NCBI GenBank assembly: GCA_964384375.1
Contig: CAYLLN010000024.1
Location: 1-64,000 of the forward strand
Direction of reading: 5' to 3'
Source: CAYLLN01 sp964384375
GTDB lineage: Bacteria > Planctomycetota > Planctomycetia > Pirellulales > Pirellulaceae
DNA: 64,000 bases
Position 1 is the stretch's first letter; every line of letters begins with the position of its first letter. Shown piece after piece: positions 34,625 to 43,470 of this stretch. A model generated the notes under the pieces. It made no database searches, was not told the origin of the DNA, and saw only the letters and a list, made by a program, of their open reading frames with translations. The position numbers were made by a program, and so were the translations under genes.

Positions 34625-35461
34625 ATGGAAAACGAACGTCAAGAAGAAGAATCGACACGCGACCTGCAACTGACGCGGTGGTGGGTGCCGGCGATGGCCG
34701 CCATGCTGATCGTCAATTTCGGCCTCGTGACGCTGGCGGTCGGCCGGCCGATGAGCACGCGGCCTGCCCCGGTGCCCGTTGCCGTCACCCTCCCTGTGCC
34801 GGCGTCCATTGCACCGCAATTGCTCTTCGATCCGCCGGTGGCCCCGATCGAGCGCGTTGTCATTACGCCCGATGTCGAACTCGTGCCGACGGAGCCGACG
34901 GTTCCAACCCAGCCGACACCGATTGAATCAACGCAGGCCGAGGAATCGAGCGAACCCATGATCCCTGCGGAATCGACTTCCAACGTCGATCCGCCGTACT
35001 TCGAGGAGCAAGCGACGCCCGTTCCGCCGGTCGTTGCACAACCTGTTGAGTCACAGCCAGCGGAGCAGCCTGCGCCGGAATCAACCCCCAGCGATCCAGT
35101 GCTACCCGCCGAGCCAGCACCGGCTTCGGAGCCAGCACCAGTGCAACCCGCTCCTGCCGAGCTTCCTCGGAACGAACTGCCCGCGCTCGTGATCGTGAAT
35201 CCGCCGCAATCGGGCGGCGCGGTGCATCTCGCGATCGACGGCATCGTGATCACGCTGCTGCCGGGTGAGTATCACCGCGTGAATGGCAAGGAGAGCCGCC
35301 GGGTGGAATATCATCGCGGCGACGACTTCGACTATGCCGAGCACAATCTGGCCGAAGGGACGCATCAGTTCCAGATCAGCGATACCGGCTGGACGCTTGT
35401 TCTTGTCGAGCGCAACAAGGCCAGCCGCCTGATCGAAACGTGCCGACCGATCGCGAAGTAG
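34625..35461 (+). CDS. Membrane-anchored proline-rich protein
   Basis: 278 aa from the ATG at 34625. One N-terminal membrane helix (WWVPAMAAMLIVNFGLVTLAV), then about 150 residues of Pro/Glu/Ala/Ser-rich linker (PAEPAPASEPAPVQPAPAEL), then a folded C-terminal domain of about 90 residues (ALVIVNPPQSGGAVHLAIDG, TLLPGEYHRVNGKESRRVEYHRG, GTHQFQISDTGWTLVLVER). The layout suggests a periplasm-spanning protein holding a small beta domain away from the membrane. No known family assigned. Confidence 0.65.
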   Translation: MENERQEEESTRDLQLTRWWVPAMAAMLIVNFGLVTLAVGRPMSTRPAPVPVAVTLPVPASIAPQLLFDPPVAPIERVVITPDVELVPTEPTVPTQPTPIESTQAEESSEPMIPAESTSNVDPPYFEEQATPVPPVVAQPVESQPAEQPAPESTPSDPVLPAEPAPASEPAPVQPAPAELPRNELPALVIVNPPQSGGAVHLAIDGIVITLLPGEYHRVNGKESRRVEYHRGDDFDYAEHNLAEGTHQFQISDTGWTLVLVERNKASRLIETCRPIAK

Positions 35462-35491
35462 TCAGTTGGGAACATTCGCGGGGCCGCTGAA

Positions 35492-35737
35492 TTACTGCCC
35501 CCCCCACCAGCTATCGGTGAAGAGCCGATTACGCACCGGCTCGGGCAGCGGCTGCTGATAGTCGCGTGGGCGGCCGCCCACGACCTCGGGGCCGGCATCC
35601 ACATCGGAGTATGGGTCATGCACCGTGGCCCGCAGTCGCTGCTGCTCGATCCGGCCCGGATTCCAGAGATTCCAGCGCGAGCCGGTGCATCCGCCGGCCA
35701 AGAGGGCAAGCGCGATAATGAGGCAGCGGCGGAGCAT
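35492..35737 (-). CDS. Small lipoprotein
   Basis: 81 aa from the ATG at 35737, which has AAGGATGG upstream. Lipobox LIIALALLAGGC gives lipidation at Cys17. The mature part (TGSRWNLWNPGRIEQQRLRATVHDPYSD) resembles short planctomycete lipoproteins that contain a NLWNPG-like block and a YxD/PxxxxP-rich tail. Function unknown. Convergent with the proline-rich gene. Confidence 0.7.
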   Translation of the reverse strand: MLRRCLIIALALLAGGCTGSRWNLWNPGRIEQQRLRATVHDPYSDVDAGPEVVGGRPRDYQQPLPEPVRNRLFTDSWWGGQ

Positions 35738-36216
35738 GGGGCCATCCTTGCGGGAGCGAACGACGGGCGTCGGAGTATAGGCCGCACGTCCTGTCGGCCC
35801 AAGGCAATTTCCGGAATTCGGCGCTGACACGGGTAGCAGCAGCAGCGCGCAGTCCCTGAGTGACAGCATCGGCGCGACAGCACGTCCGGCTTGAGAGATT
35901 GACGTAGTTCGGTTCAGCCCCGCCGATGCGAGCCCATGTCGGCGAAACCCGCTCGCTCGTAAATGGCAGCGCCCTCTCATGTCAGCTGCCGCCGCAAGGG
36001 CGTAGTGTTAGAATCAGCCTGGCCGCAACATGTCGCGGAACATCCGCCGATTCATTGGCCATCCGCTCCCGTAGCTCGCTCCACGAATTGGGGAGCACCT
36101 TTGCCGTTAAGTCCTCGATCAGCCCGCCAAAATCAAGCTCCCGCTTGCCGTTCACAGTCCTCACTGGCCGTCGGGGGGACTTCCCTGACCGTCTGCTGCT
36201 TGTTGGAGCGCTAGCG
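35738..36216. other. Gene-poor gap, one doubtful leftward small ORF
   Basis: About 480 bases. The only protein-like signal is a leftward 60-codon frame at 35982-36164 starting with GTG: it contains DFGGLIEDLTAKVLPNSW and VPRHVAARLILTLR, which loosely resembles the fragment of planctomycete proteins where a helix, a W-containing turn and a V.R.VA..L.LR strand-helix recur. It has no good ribosome site and could be a gene fragment. Confidence 0.3.
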
Positions 36217-37587
36217 ATGAGATTCCCAACCCGGCTCGTTTTCGTGCTGATCGTCTTGCTTGTCGCCGGCTACAGGGCCACTGCGGCGGAATCGGCCTTC
36301 GTAATCAAGCATTGCAGCGTCTTTGATCCCGAATCCGGCCAGATGCTGCCGGACCGGACGATCGTGATCCGCGGCGACAAGATCGCCAGCGTGAGCGCGG
36401 CGGACGAAGCTGTGGAAGTGCCCGCCGAGTCCACGCGGATCGATGGCCGCGGCAAGTTTGCCGTGCCGGGATTGATCGACGCCCATGTGCATGTCGTCCA
36501 TGTGCTCGATTTCGCCCACATAACCGGGGATGAAGTGCTGCCGCTCTATCTGGCGGCGGGCGTGACCTCGCTCCGCAGCACAGGGGACGAGATCGTGGCC
36601 GCGACGCTAGTCGCCCGCTTCGCCGCGGCCCATCCCGAATCGTGCCCACGGGTCTTCACTTGCAGCCCGCTGCTCGATGCAGATCCGCCGATCCATCGCG
36701 ACGTGGGCCAAGCCATCACCGATCCGGCCAAAGTGCCCGCCCTGTTCGCTGACCTTGGGCGGTGGAACATCAGCACAGTCAAAATCTATGCCGGCACCGG
36801 CCGCCCCGTGGGCCAGGCGATCATCGACGAGAGCCACAAGCGCGGCCTGTTTGTCACAGCCCATCTCGGCGCCTACTCGCCCCAGGACGCGGTCGCCGAC
36901 GGCATCGACGGACTCGAACACATTTGGTCCGTGTTTAACTTTGTCATTCCGCCCGAAGTCGCGAAGGAGCCCGGCCATCGCGGCAAGCTCGACCTTAACA
37001 ATCCACTCTGCGAGTCACTCGTGGCCGAGCTGGCGCGTCGCCAGGTCTTCGTCGATCCGACGCTGGCCGTGTTTCGCAACATGATCTTGCTGCCCGACCT
37101 GCCCGAAGTGCGCGACCATCCCGACAACTCCCCGGTTCCCCGGCGGCTGCGCGAGTTCTGGCCGGTCTATCTCAAGCGCACCGGCTGCCCGCAGGGTGGG
37201 CCACTCGAAGATCGCCGCCGCGAGTTCGCCAAGTTTCAAGAGCTGACCGGCAAACTCTACAAAGCCGGCGTGCCGCTCCTGGCTGGCACCGACGCGCCCG
37301 AGCCGCAGGTTCCCCCCGGCTTCTCGTTGCATCAAGAGCTGGAAATGCTCGTCGAATCTGGTCTTCCCGCCGCCGCCGCTCTCCGCGCCGCCACGCTCAC
37401 GAACGCCACCGTCCTCGGCCAAAAGGACCACCTCGGCTCGATTACCCCCGGCAAGCTCGCCGACCTCATCTTGCTCTCCGCCAACCCGCTCGAAAACATC
37501 CGAAACACACGGCGGATTGAGCTTGTGTTCCGTTCCGGACACTTTTCTCGTCCGGCGGAGCTGCTGAAGCGGATTCCACAGGAGTAA
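36217..37587 (+). CDS. Secreted metal-dependent amidohydrolase
   Basis: 456 aa with signal peptide (LVFVLIVLLVAGYRATA). Amidohydrolase core: metal-binding HVH in GLIDAHVHVVHVLDF, further histidines in VTAHLGAYSPQ and GIDGLEHIW, and catalytic Asp in LLAGTDAPEPQ. ITPGKLADLILLSANPLENI is the standard C-terminal composite strand. Matches secreted imidazolonepropionase/prolidase-like amidohydrolases. GGAG lies about 9 bases before the ATG. Substrate unknown. Confidence 0.9.
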   Translation: MRFPTRLVFVLIVLLVAGYRATAAESAFVIKHCSVFDPESGQMLPDRTIVIRGDKIASVSAADEAVEVPAESTRIDGRGKFAVPGLIDAHVHVVHVLDFAHITGDEVLPLYLAAGVTSLRSTGDEIVAATLVARFAAAHPESCPRVFTCSPLLDADPPIHRDVGQAITDPAKVPALFADLGRWNISTVKIYAGTGRPVGQAIIDESHKRGLFVTAHLGAYSPQDAVADGIDGLEHIWSVFNFVIPPEVAKEPGHRGKLDLNNPLCESLVAELARRQVFVDPTLAVFRNMILLPDLPEVRDHPDNSPVPRRLREFWPVYLKRTGCPQGGPLEDRRREFAKFQELTGKLYKAGVPLLAGTDAPEPQVPPGFSLHQELEMLVESGLPAAAALRAATLTNATVLGQKDHLGSITPGKLADLILLSANPLENIRNTRRIELVFRSGHFSRPAELLKRIPQE

Positions 37588-37598
37588 GCCACGTTGCC

Positions 37599-37740
37599 GA
37601 GCAAGAACGAGGCGAGGCGATCACACTGTCCGAGGAGTATCTGAAGGCTGGTGGGCGCAATTCCGAGCGGCGGTTGGTTCAGGCAGGGTTTCGGCTTGGG
37701 GCGGTGCTAAAGGGGATCGTCGCAGAGTTGGCGAAGTTCG
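37599..37740 (+). pseudogene. Fragment of an S1/P1-type nuclease 3' end
   Basis: In the gap after the amidohydrolase, a frame beginning EQERGEAITLSEEYLKAG and continuing RRLVQAGFRLGAVLKGI resembles the C-terminal helix-turn-helix end of planctomycete S1/P1 nucleases (LSxxYVxxxxxxVxxQLxxAGxRLAxxLN). There is no start codon and the nuclease core is missing, so this is a remnant. Call by pattern only. Confidence 0.5.
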
Positions 37741-37795
37741 ACGATCGCCGTCTGACGTACGACCATGAGCCAGCGCGTGACCAGTGTCTCGTTCG

Positions 37796-39409
37796 TCAGA
37801 GCATCCGCGGGTCCACGTTATTGCTCAGGTCCTGCCAATCCACCTTGCGGTGCGGATCGAGACCGTTCAGGTAGCGCTCGAGATTGGAATAACCATCGCC
37901 GGTGGCATCAAGCATTGCGTCGCCGGGGTCGGTGGGGTTGAACCCGTGACGCCGTTCCCAGTCGTCGGGCATGCCGTCCAGGTCGGCGTCGGCAACTGGT
38001 TCGCCCTGATAGGCTGGATAGCCGCCGACCTGGGCAACGTCGGTAATGATTCCATTTTTGGTGGCGGAACGGACGCTGCCGCTTCGGACCTGCTCGATAA
38101 TGCGGCGATCGACCGCATCGCGGCGGGGAAGCGTGGCGCCGACGTTGGCCACGACCGCGGCATAAGCGTCCTGCGCCGACTGCTTGGGGACCGGAGCCAT
38201 GGGGAATGGCTCTACGTACCGCACGTCCGCGAGAACTTTGGCTACATTGTTGGCGTCGTCGATTTGCACGCCGCCGCTCCAATTGTCGGCCGTCACCGTG
38301 GGGTTGCCCTCCACCTCGTTTTCGGCAACGTAGGCCCGGCCCCAGACCAGCGGAGAGGTCTTCTCTCGCGTCGAGCGCCGGCCGTCGGGCCGCAGCACGC
38401 GGTGGCGAATGTCCGAGTCTGGCGTCGCGGGACCTGGCTTGTAGTAGTTGGCGATGATGTTGTACTGGCTGCGCTGATCCCCTCCGTCAACGGTCCGGTG
38501 CCGCCAATTGAAGAGCACGTTGTTGACGAAGTTGAATCCGCCATCCATCCCGATGCTAGGGTTTCTCCCGGCGTTGCAAGCCCAGAGGTTGTGGTGGAAA
38601 GAGCTGTTGTGTCCGCCGATGGTGCTGCCTAGCGAATGGTGGTAGGTATCCAGGGCCTCGCTCGACAGCGACCACTGGATCGTGATGTTCACCGTGGGCA
38701 GCTTGAGTTCCTGCCCGCCCTCCGGCGGCCGGTACATGTGCCGGTAGAGCGAGAAGTTCTCATCGAGCCCCCAACTCGCCGAGACGTGATCGAGCACAAT
38801 GTTGCCGACCGGGTTGCCCCCAAGCGAGTCGTCCCGGTTGGCAACGTTGGTCTCGCCGCGGCGGAATCGCATGTGCCGAATCACCACATCGTGCGTGTCG
38901 ATGCTGACCGTCGCACCGCGAACGCAGATGCCGTCGCCAGGCGCCGTTTGCCCGGCAATGGTGATGTAAGGAGCCCGGATACGAATCCGATTCTCGAGGT
39001 GAATGACGCCCGCCACCTGAAACACAACAATCCGCGGCCCAATGGCATTGCAGGCTTCGCGGAGCGTACCGGGCCCGGCATCGGCCAGGCTGGTGACCAC
39101 GTAAACTTTGCCTCCCCGCCCGCCGAAGCTGTACATCCCGCCTCCCCAAGCACCGGGAAACGCGGGGATCTTGGCCTGCGGCAGATCGGCGGGTTTCGCT
39201 GCCCAAGGCACAAAGGGCTTGCCCCGCTCAGCCCATTGGGCCAGTTCATCCTGAGCGCTTTCCCAGGCCGCGTTCTCGGGCCCTTCGTAGGCGGCCCGGC
39301 GGGCATCCTCGGCATGTTGCACCTCTTGCGGGACCGTCGGGTACTGCGCCCGAGCAATCGATGCGGCCAACGCGAGGGACAGCAGGGCGGCCAGGAAGGA
39401 ACTTCGCAT
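37796..39409 (-). CDS. Secreted polysaccharide lyase, pectate-lyase-like (PL1 type)
   Basis: 537 aa with signal peptide (LAALLSLALAASIARA-QY). Parallel beta-helix lyase features: PAFPGAWGGGMYSFGGRGG, VYVVTSLADAGPGTLREAC, ITIAGQTAPGDGI, VIRHMRFRRGE, NIVLDHVSASWGLDENFS and VNNVLFNWRHR. The C-terminus holds a Ca-binding, thrombospondin-3-like module (DADLDGMPDDWERRHGFNP, then DATGDGYSNLERYLNG). Cleaves pectate-type polymer by beta-elimination. Last gene of the leftward operon; only 6 bases separate it from the upstream gene's stop. Confidence 0.9.
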   Translation of the reverse strand: MRSSFLAALLSLALAASIARAQYPTVPQEVQHAEDARRAAYEGPENAAWESAQDELAQWAERGKPFVPWAAKPADLPQAKIPAFPGAWGGGMYSFGGRGGKVYVVTSLADAGPGTLREACNAIGPRIVVFQVAGVIHLENRIRIRAPYITIAGQTAPGDGICVRGATVSIDTHDVVIRHMRFRRGETNVANRDDSLGGNPVGNIVLDHVSASWGLDENFSLYRHMYRPPEGGQELKLPTVNITIQWSLSSEALDTYHHSLGSTIGGHNSSFHHNLWACNAGRNPSIGMDGGFNFVNNVLFNWRHRTVDGGDQRSQYNIIANYYKPGPATPDSDIRHRVLRPDGRRSTREKTSPLVWGRAYVAENEVEGNPTVTADNWSGGVQIDDANNVAKVLADVRYVEPFPMAPVPKQSAQDAYAAVVANVGATLPRRDAVDRRIIEQVRSGSVRSATKNGIITDVAQVGGYPAYQGEPVADADLDGMPDDWERRHGFNPTDPGDAMLDATGDGYSNLERYLNGLDPHRKVDWQDLSNNVDPRML

Positions 39410-39415
39410 AAATTA

Positions 39416-40978
39416 TCACTTTTCGGTGGCAGGAGCTTTCAATCGAATGGCAAGGTAAGGCTTACCGGGGAGAGCGATCTTGGCGGGTGGATCGGCAACC
39501 AGCCGATAGGCGCCGCTTGGGCGGAGCGTGAACTTGCCTGAGACTTTGGTGACCGTCATATGCCAGGTGTCGATAATCTCTGCGGACACCGTCACGGGCC
39601 GATCCAGCTTGGCCAATGGCAGATCGACGACCCAATCGGTCGGCTCTTCCTTTCCGAAATAAACAAGGTAGTAGGTGCCGCGGTTGCCAGCGGTCCGCGC
39701 GTCCTGCCACTTGTCGATTGGCTCGATCCGTTCCGGTGGGCCTTCGTCCAGCACCTTTCGCAGGAACGCCATGCGGTCTGGGCTTTGTCCGCGCAGCACG
39801 CCACCCTTGGCCCACCAGACGAGATCGGCTCCGTCGCGATAGGTCTCGCCGTGGCCGACGTAGGTGCCGGCAATTGTCCCTTGCCAGCAGCGGTGTACCA
39901 TTTCTTCCGCCGACAGATTGCCCCACCGCTGCTCGAAGTCCCCTTCGTATTTGACCTCGTCGAAGACGATCGGCTTGCGATACACATCGCGGTAGAGGAC
40001 TGCCCGGCCGAAATCGGCGACAGCCGAACCGTTTTGAATGCTGGCGTGCGTCAGCAGCGGGTGCGTATGGTTGAAGAGCCGCGCGCCGTTGTGAATTGAG
40101 CGCAGGTGACCGTAGGGATCGGCTTCCACGACGATTTTTAGAAATCGCTCCCAGTCGGCGTCCTTCTTTTCCTCCATGAAGTCGAATTCATTGGCCAGCG
40201 ACCACCAGACGTTTCGATAGGCGGCCAGGCGGGCAACCACGTAGCGCAGATAGCGGTCGTCCGCGGCGGCTGGCATCCGGTCGAAGCCCCAATGGCCTTT
40301 GTCGTAAGGGTGAAACAGGATCAGGTCCGCTTCGATTCCCAGGTCACGGAGTTGGGCAATCCGCTTTTCGAGATGGCGGAAGAAATCAGGGTCGAAGTGC
40401 TCAAAGTCCCACTGATTGGGCGGTGTGCCGACAAAGGGATAACGGGGAGGCTCGCTGCGGTTGTAGGCGTACCACTTGGGAAAGACACACATCCGCAGCT
40501 TGTTGAACGGACCCGACTCGAGCGTCGCCAGAGTCTGCTCTTCGATCTCGGCGGGTTGGTGCGTCCAGGCGTAGCACGTGGTGCCAATGGGATAGTACGG
40601 CGTGCCGTCGGCATACTCAAAGTGAAACGTTTGATGCACTCGAACCGGACCGTGGTTGCCCGGTGAAGGCTTGGTGACCTTCAATTGCCCGGCCTGGCCT
40701 GCGAGCTCGGAGCGATTACTGTGCGTTGTGTACGTCCAGTCGCCCGTCGCATCGGGCATGAACCGTACGCGGTACGTCCCGTCGCCATCGTAGAAGCCGC
40801 GCACTTGCACTTTCCGGTCACCTTGCGAAAACGTGGCCGACAGTTCAACGTCCACAAAGGGATTGCCGCCAGACGGCCCCGTGAGCGCCAGTTCAAACAG
40901 CCCCCATTGCTCAACGTCCGCCGCGCCGAGGGGAGCGGTAGCTGATAGCAGCAACAAGGCAATTCCCCAGCGGCTCAT
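39416..40978 (-). CDS. Secreted DUF5060/DUF4038-type glycoside hydrolase
   Basis: 520 aa with signal peptide (GIALLLLSATAPLGA-AD). N-terminal DUF5060 beta-sandwich (EQWGLFELALTGPSGGNPFVDVEL, VRGFYDGDGTYRVRFMPDATGDW), central TIM barrel of the DUF4038 type (FHFEYADGTPYYPIGTTCYAW, NVWWSLANEFDFMEEK with the likely acid/base Glu, KPIVFDEVKYEGD with the likely nucleophile), and a C-terminal DUF5605-like beta domain (GTYYLVYFGKEEP, GAYRLVADPP). Probably hydrolyses a plant polysaccharide side chain. 3 bases downstream of GH127. Confidence 0.88.
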   Translation of the reverse strand: MSRWGIALLLLSATAPLGAADVEQWGLFELALTGPSGGNPFVDVELSATFSQGDRKVQVRGFYDGDGTYRVRFMPDATGDWTYTTHSNRSELAGQAGQLKVTKPSPGNHGPVRVHQTFHFEYADGTPYYPIGTTCYAWTHQPAEIEEQTLATLESGPFNKLRMCVFPKWYAYNRSEPPRYPFVGTPPNQWDFEHFDPDFFRHLEKRIAQLRDLGIEADLILFHPYDKGHWGFDRMPAAADDRYLRYVVARLAAYRNVWWSLANEFDFMEEKKDADWERFLKIVVEADPYGHLRSIHNGARLFNHTHPLLTHASIQNGSAVADFGRAVLYRDVYRKPIVFDEVKYEGDFEQRWGNLSAEEMVHRCWQGTIAGTYVGHGETYRDGADLVWWAKGGVLRGQSPDRMAFLRKVLDEGPPERIEPIDKWQDARTAGNRGTYYLVYFGKEEPTDWVVDLPLAKLDRPVTVSAEIIDTWHMTVTKVSGKFTLRPSGAYRLVADPPAKIALPGKPYLAIRLKAPATEK

Positions 40979-40981
40979 CGG

Positions 40982-42982
40982 TCACCTTCCCAGGGGCATC
41001 CAGACGGTCATTTCGGACCGGCCGCGGTTTGCCCAGGCGTAATAGGGAATGAGTCGGATTCCGAGCGGCTGGTGGGATGGCGGCTGACGCTCGCGGTAAA
41101 GCTCCGCTCCAAAAGGTGACTCGCTGGCGACCTGCGCTTTTCCCTCGAGCACTCTCACGCCCGAAAGCAGCTTGCGATCAAAGCGCGAAGTGAACTCAAT
41201 GTCGTGTGGCAGGCGGACCGACTGCACGCTGGTGCCCGGCGGCAAGTCCGTCGATTCCAGGCAGTAAACGAGCGGACCATACATCACGGCCATTTGATTG
41301 CGAGTCTCCTCGATCAGCGGATGGGCCTCCATGAGCCGCGGCTTCAAATGCAGGTCGAGATGCACGACATCGCCGGCTTGCCACTGGCGACGAACCTCTG
41401 CGTACTTGCCAGCTACGGCCGGCGATGGCTCGCCACCGACGGCCAGCGTTGCGTGCTGGGCCCAGGCAGGAATTCGCAATCGCAGTGACATCGGCTGCTG
41501 GGGAGCGCGCTCGACAGTGATCGTTACGCGCCCATCCCAAGGGTATTCGGTCTCCTGCTTGAGTTTGAGTTGGCCGCCAAGGATTGGCATGTCGAGCGTG
41601 CTGCCCCCATACAGATGCACCCACACGGCGCTGTCGGAAACGCCGTATGCATAGTGGTTCGCTTGGGCAACCGTCCGAGCCACATTGGGCGGACAACAGA
41701 AACAACTGATCCAGGCTTCACGCTCGCGCGACCAGCGCAGGTCGGCGGGCATGGTATCGAGCTGCCGCAGCGTGTTCGTGTAAAAGAAACGCTTGCCATC
41801 GAGGCTCACCCCGGCCAGGAGCGCATTGTAGAGCGCCAGCTCCAGCACGTCGGCGTATTTGACCTCGCCTGTGATCTGCAACATCCGCCAGTTCCATAGA
41901 ATGAGTCCAACAGCGGCGCAGGTTTCGTTGTGGGCCGTGCTGTTGGGCAATTGATAGGCCCGCCCATAGGCCTGATGAACGCGGGCGATCTGTTTTTGCT
42001 CCTTGGAGCCATCGGGGGAGGCGCCATCGTAAAGCGCACCGCAGCCCCCCGTGATGTACATTTTTTGCGTGACGGCGCTGGCCCAGATTTTTTCTAGCGG
42101 CACTAGCAGTGACTCGTCTCCCGTGGCGAGGTACAGGTCCGCTGCGCCGGCGTACAGGTAATTCGCGCGGACGGCGTGCCCAACCGCGTCGGATTGCAGG
42201 CGGAAGGGGAAGCGATCCTGGTTATCGTCGGTGCCGTCTGCCACTAAATCGCGGAGTGCGAACATACGCTTAGCCAATGCCAGGTGCCGTGCGTCCCCGG
42301 TAACGCGGTACAGATCGACGGCCCCCATGTAGTGGGCCGGACAGACCGAGTTGCGGGCCAGCTCCGGAGTGGGCGATTGAAAGGCACCGCTCAGGAAATC
42401 GGCGGCCTTGATGGCCACATCCAACAAGGTGCGCTTGCCCGTCGCCTGGTGGTGGACCGCAGCCGCTGTAAAGAGGTGCCCGAAGTTGTACATCTCGAAA
42501 TTGAGCCGATCTTGGAATGGCTGCAGCGAACTGTCGCCACTGCGCTGAGCGATCAGCACGGGCGTGTGCAGGTAGCCATCGGCCCGCTGAGCCTTGGCGA
42601 TGGTTGCAATGGCCCGATCCATCTGGATGTCCAGCGCGGGATCGCGCGTAATCGCAAAGGTCGTGGCAGCGGCTTCCAGCCACTTGTAGCAATCGCCGTC
42701 GTTCCAGGGAGGGCCGCGGTGCTTCCCCTCAGCAAGCGCCGCCGCGATGCGAAAATTGTGCAAGAACTGGCTCCGCTCGGTCCCCTCCATCAGCGTGTCG
42801 ATCGTGGGAATAGTGGCTGCGCGGCAAGTCTCGAACCGGTCGGCCCAGTATCCGGTCGTCCAACGGGCCTCGGCCAGCGCCACGGGACGAAAGGCGGATC
42901 GCGACGAGGCCAACTCATCCGCGGCCATTGCCGCGTGAGTGCTAGACAGCAAAATGAAGAAGGCGATCGCGCGCGACATCAT
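40982..42982 (-). CDS. GH127 beta-L-arabinofuranosidase, secreted
   Basis: 666 aa from the ATG at 42982, chosen for its signal peptide (MMSRAIAFFILLSSTHAAMA); 43000 is an alternative. (Alpha/alpha)6-barrel family GH127 (DUF1680). The zinc site known from the Bifidobacterium enzyme is recognisable: Glu353 and Cys355 in HNETCAAVG, and Cys429-Cys430 in SCFCCPPN. GYLHTPVLIAQ, YNFGHLFTAAAVHH and YITGGCGALYDG are typical blocks. Releases L-arabinofuranose from arabinan-type chains. Follows the TTR-like lipoprotein gene after about 20 bases. Confidence 0.93.
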   Translation of the reverse strand: MMSRAIAFFILLSSTHAAMAADELASSRSAFRPVALAEARWTTGYWADRFETCRAATIPTIDTLMEGTERSQFLHNFRIAAALAEGKHRGPPWNDGDCYKWLEAAATTFAITRDPALDIQMDRAIATIAKAQRADGYLHTPVLIAQRSGDSSLQPFQDRLNFEMYNFGHLFTAAAVHHQATGKRTLLDVAIKAADFLSGAFQSPTPELARNSVCPAHYMGAVDLYRVTGDARHLALAKRMFALRDLVADGTDDNQDRFPFRLQSDAVGHAVRANYLYAGAADLYLATGDESLLVPLEKIWASAVTQKMYITGGCGALYDGASPDGSKEQKQIARVHQAYGRAYQLPNSTAHNETCAAVGLILWNWRMLQITGEVKYADVLELALYNALLAGVSLDGKRFFYTNTLRQLDTMPADLRWSREREAWISCFCCPPNVARTVAQANHYAYGVSDSAVWVHLYGGSTLDMPILGGQLKLKQETEYPWDGRVTITVERAPQQPMSLRLRIPAWAQHATLAVGGEPSPAVAGKYAEVRRQWQAGDVVHLDLHLKPRLMEAHPLIEETRNQMAVMYGPLVYCLESTDLPPGTSVQSVRLPHDIEFTSRFDRKLLSGVRVLEGKAQVASESPFGAELYRERQPPSHQPLGIRLIPYYAWANRGRSEMTVWMPLGR

Positions 42983-43005
42983 GGTTGGCTCTTGATTCAT
43001 GCCTG

Positions 43006-43452
43006 CTATGGCTTCGCGATCTTGATGTTGAGCTCGTTCGGGCCTGGCTGCACGTCGAACGTGATTCCAGAGGACTCGAAGCTGCCGTATTTTCCGCCGA
43101 TTGCGGGCTTCTTGCCCGCGGCGAGGTCGAAGTCGGAGAGCGTCGCGGGCATGAGCATGACGCGATAGCTCCCGGGCAAGGCGCCATCTCCGGGAAGATC
43201 CGATCCCCAACTAAACGAGCCGTCGGGCTCGATGTTGGCCTGCACACCAACCAGCTTCCCATCGACCGTGGCCTCAGCCACCACGGTGCCGTTCTCCACA
43301 GGCGTGCCATCTTCGTAGGTCACTTTGCCGGTCACTGGGCTACGTGCCGAGCTGCAGCCGGCGGCCAGGAAGAGCGGCGCGAGCAGCGCCATGCAGCGCA
43401 CCAAATTGAAATGGGATAAATACACGGATGACTCGACTACGGAATGGGACAT
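43006..43452 (-). CDS. Transthyretin-like / carboxypeptidase-regulatory lipoprotein
   Basis: 148 aa from 43452 (43467 possible). Lipobox APLFLAAGC, then a seven-strand domain typical of planctomycete TTR-like proteins: SPVTGKVTYEDGTPVENGTVV, GSFSWGSDLPGDGALPGSYRVML, and a C-terminal strand EVNIKIAKP-like (NELNIKIAKP). In planctomycetes such proteins are usually beside DUF1559 genes, as here. May be a surface binding or assembly partner; function not proven. Confidence 0.85.
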   Translation of the reverse strand: MSHSVVESSVYLSHFNLVRCMALLAPLFLAAGCSSARSPVTGKVTYEDGTPVENGTVVAEATVDGKLVGVQANIEPDGSFSWGSDLPGDGALPGSYRVMLMPATLSDFDLAAGKKPAIGGKYGSFESSGITFDVQPGPNELNIKIAKP

Positions 43453-43470
43453 AGATTGACGCCTCACCGA

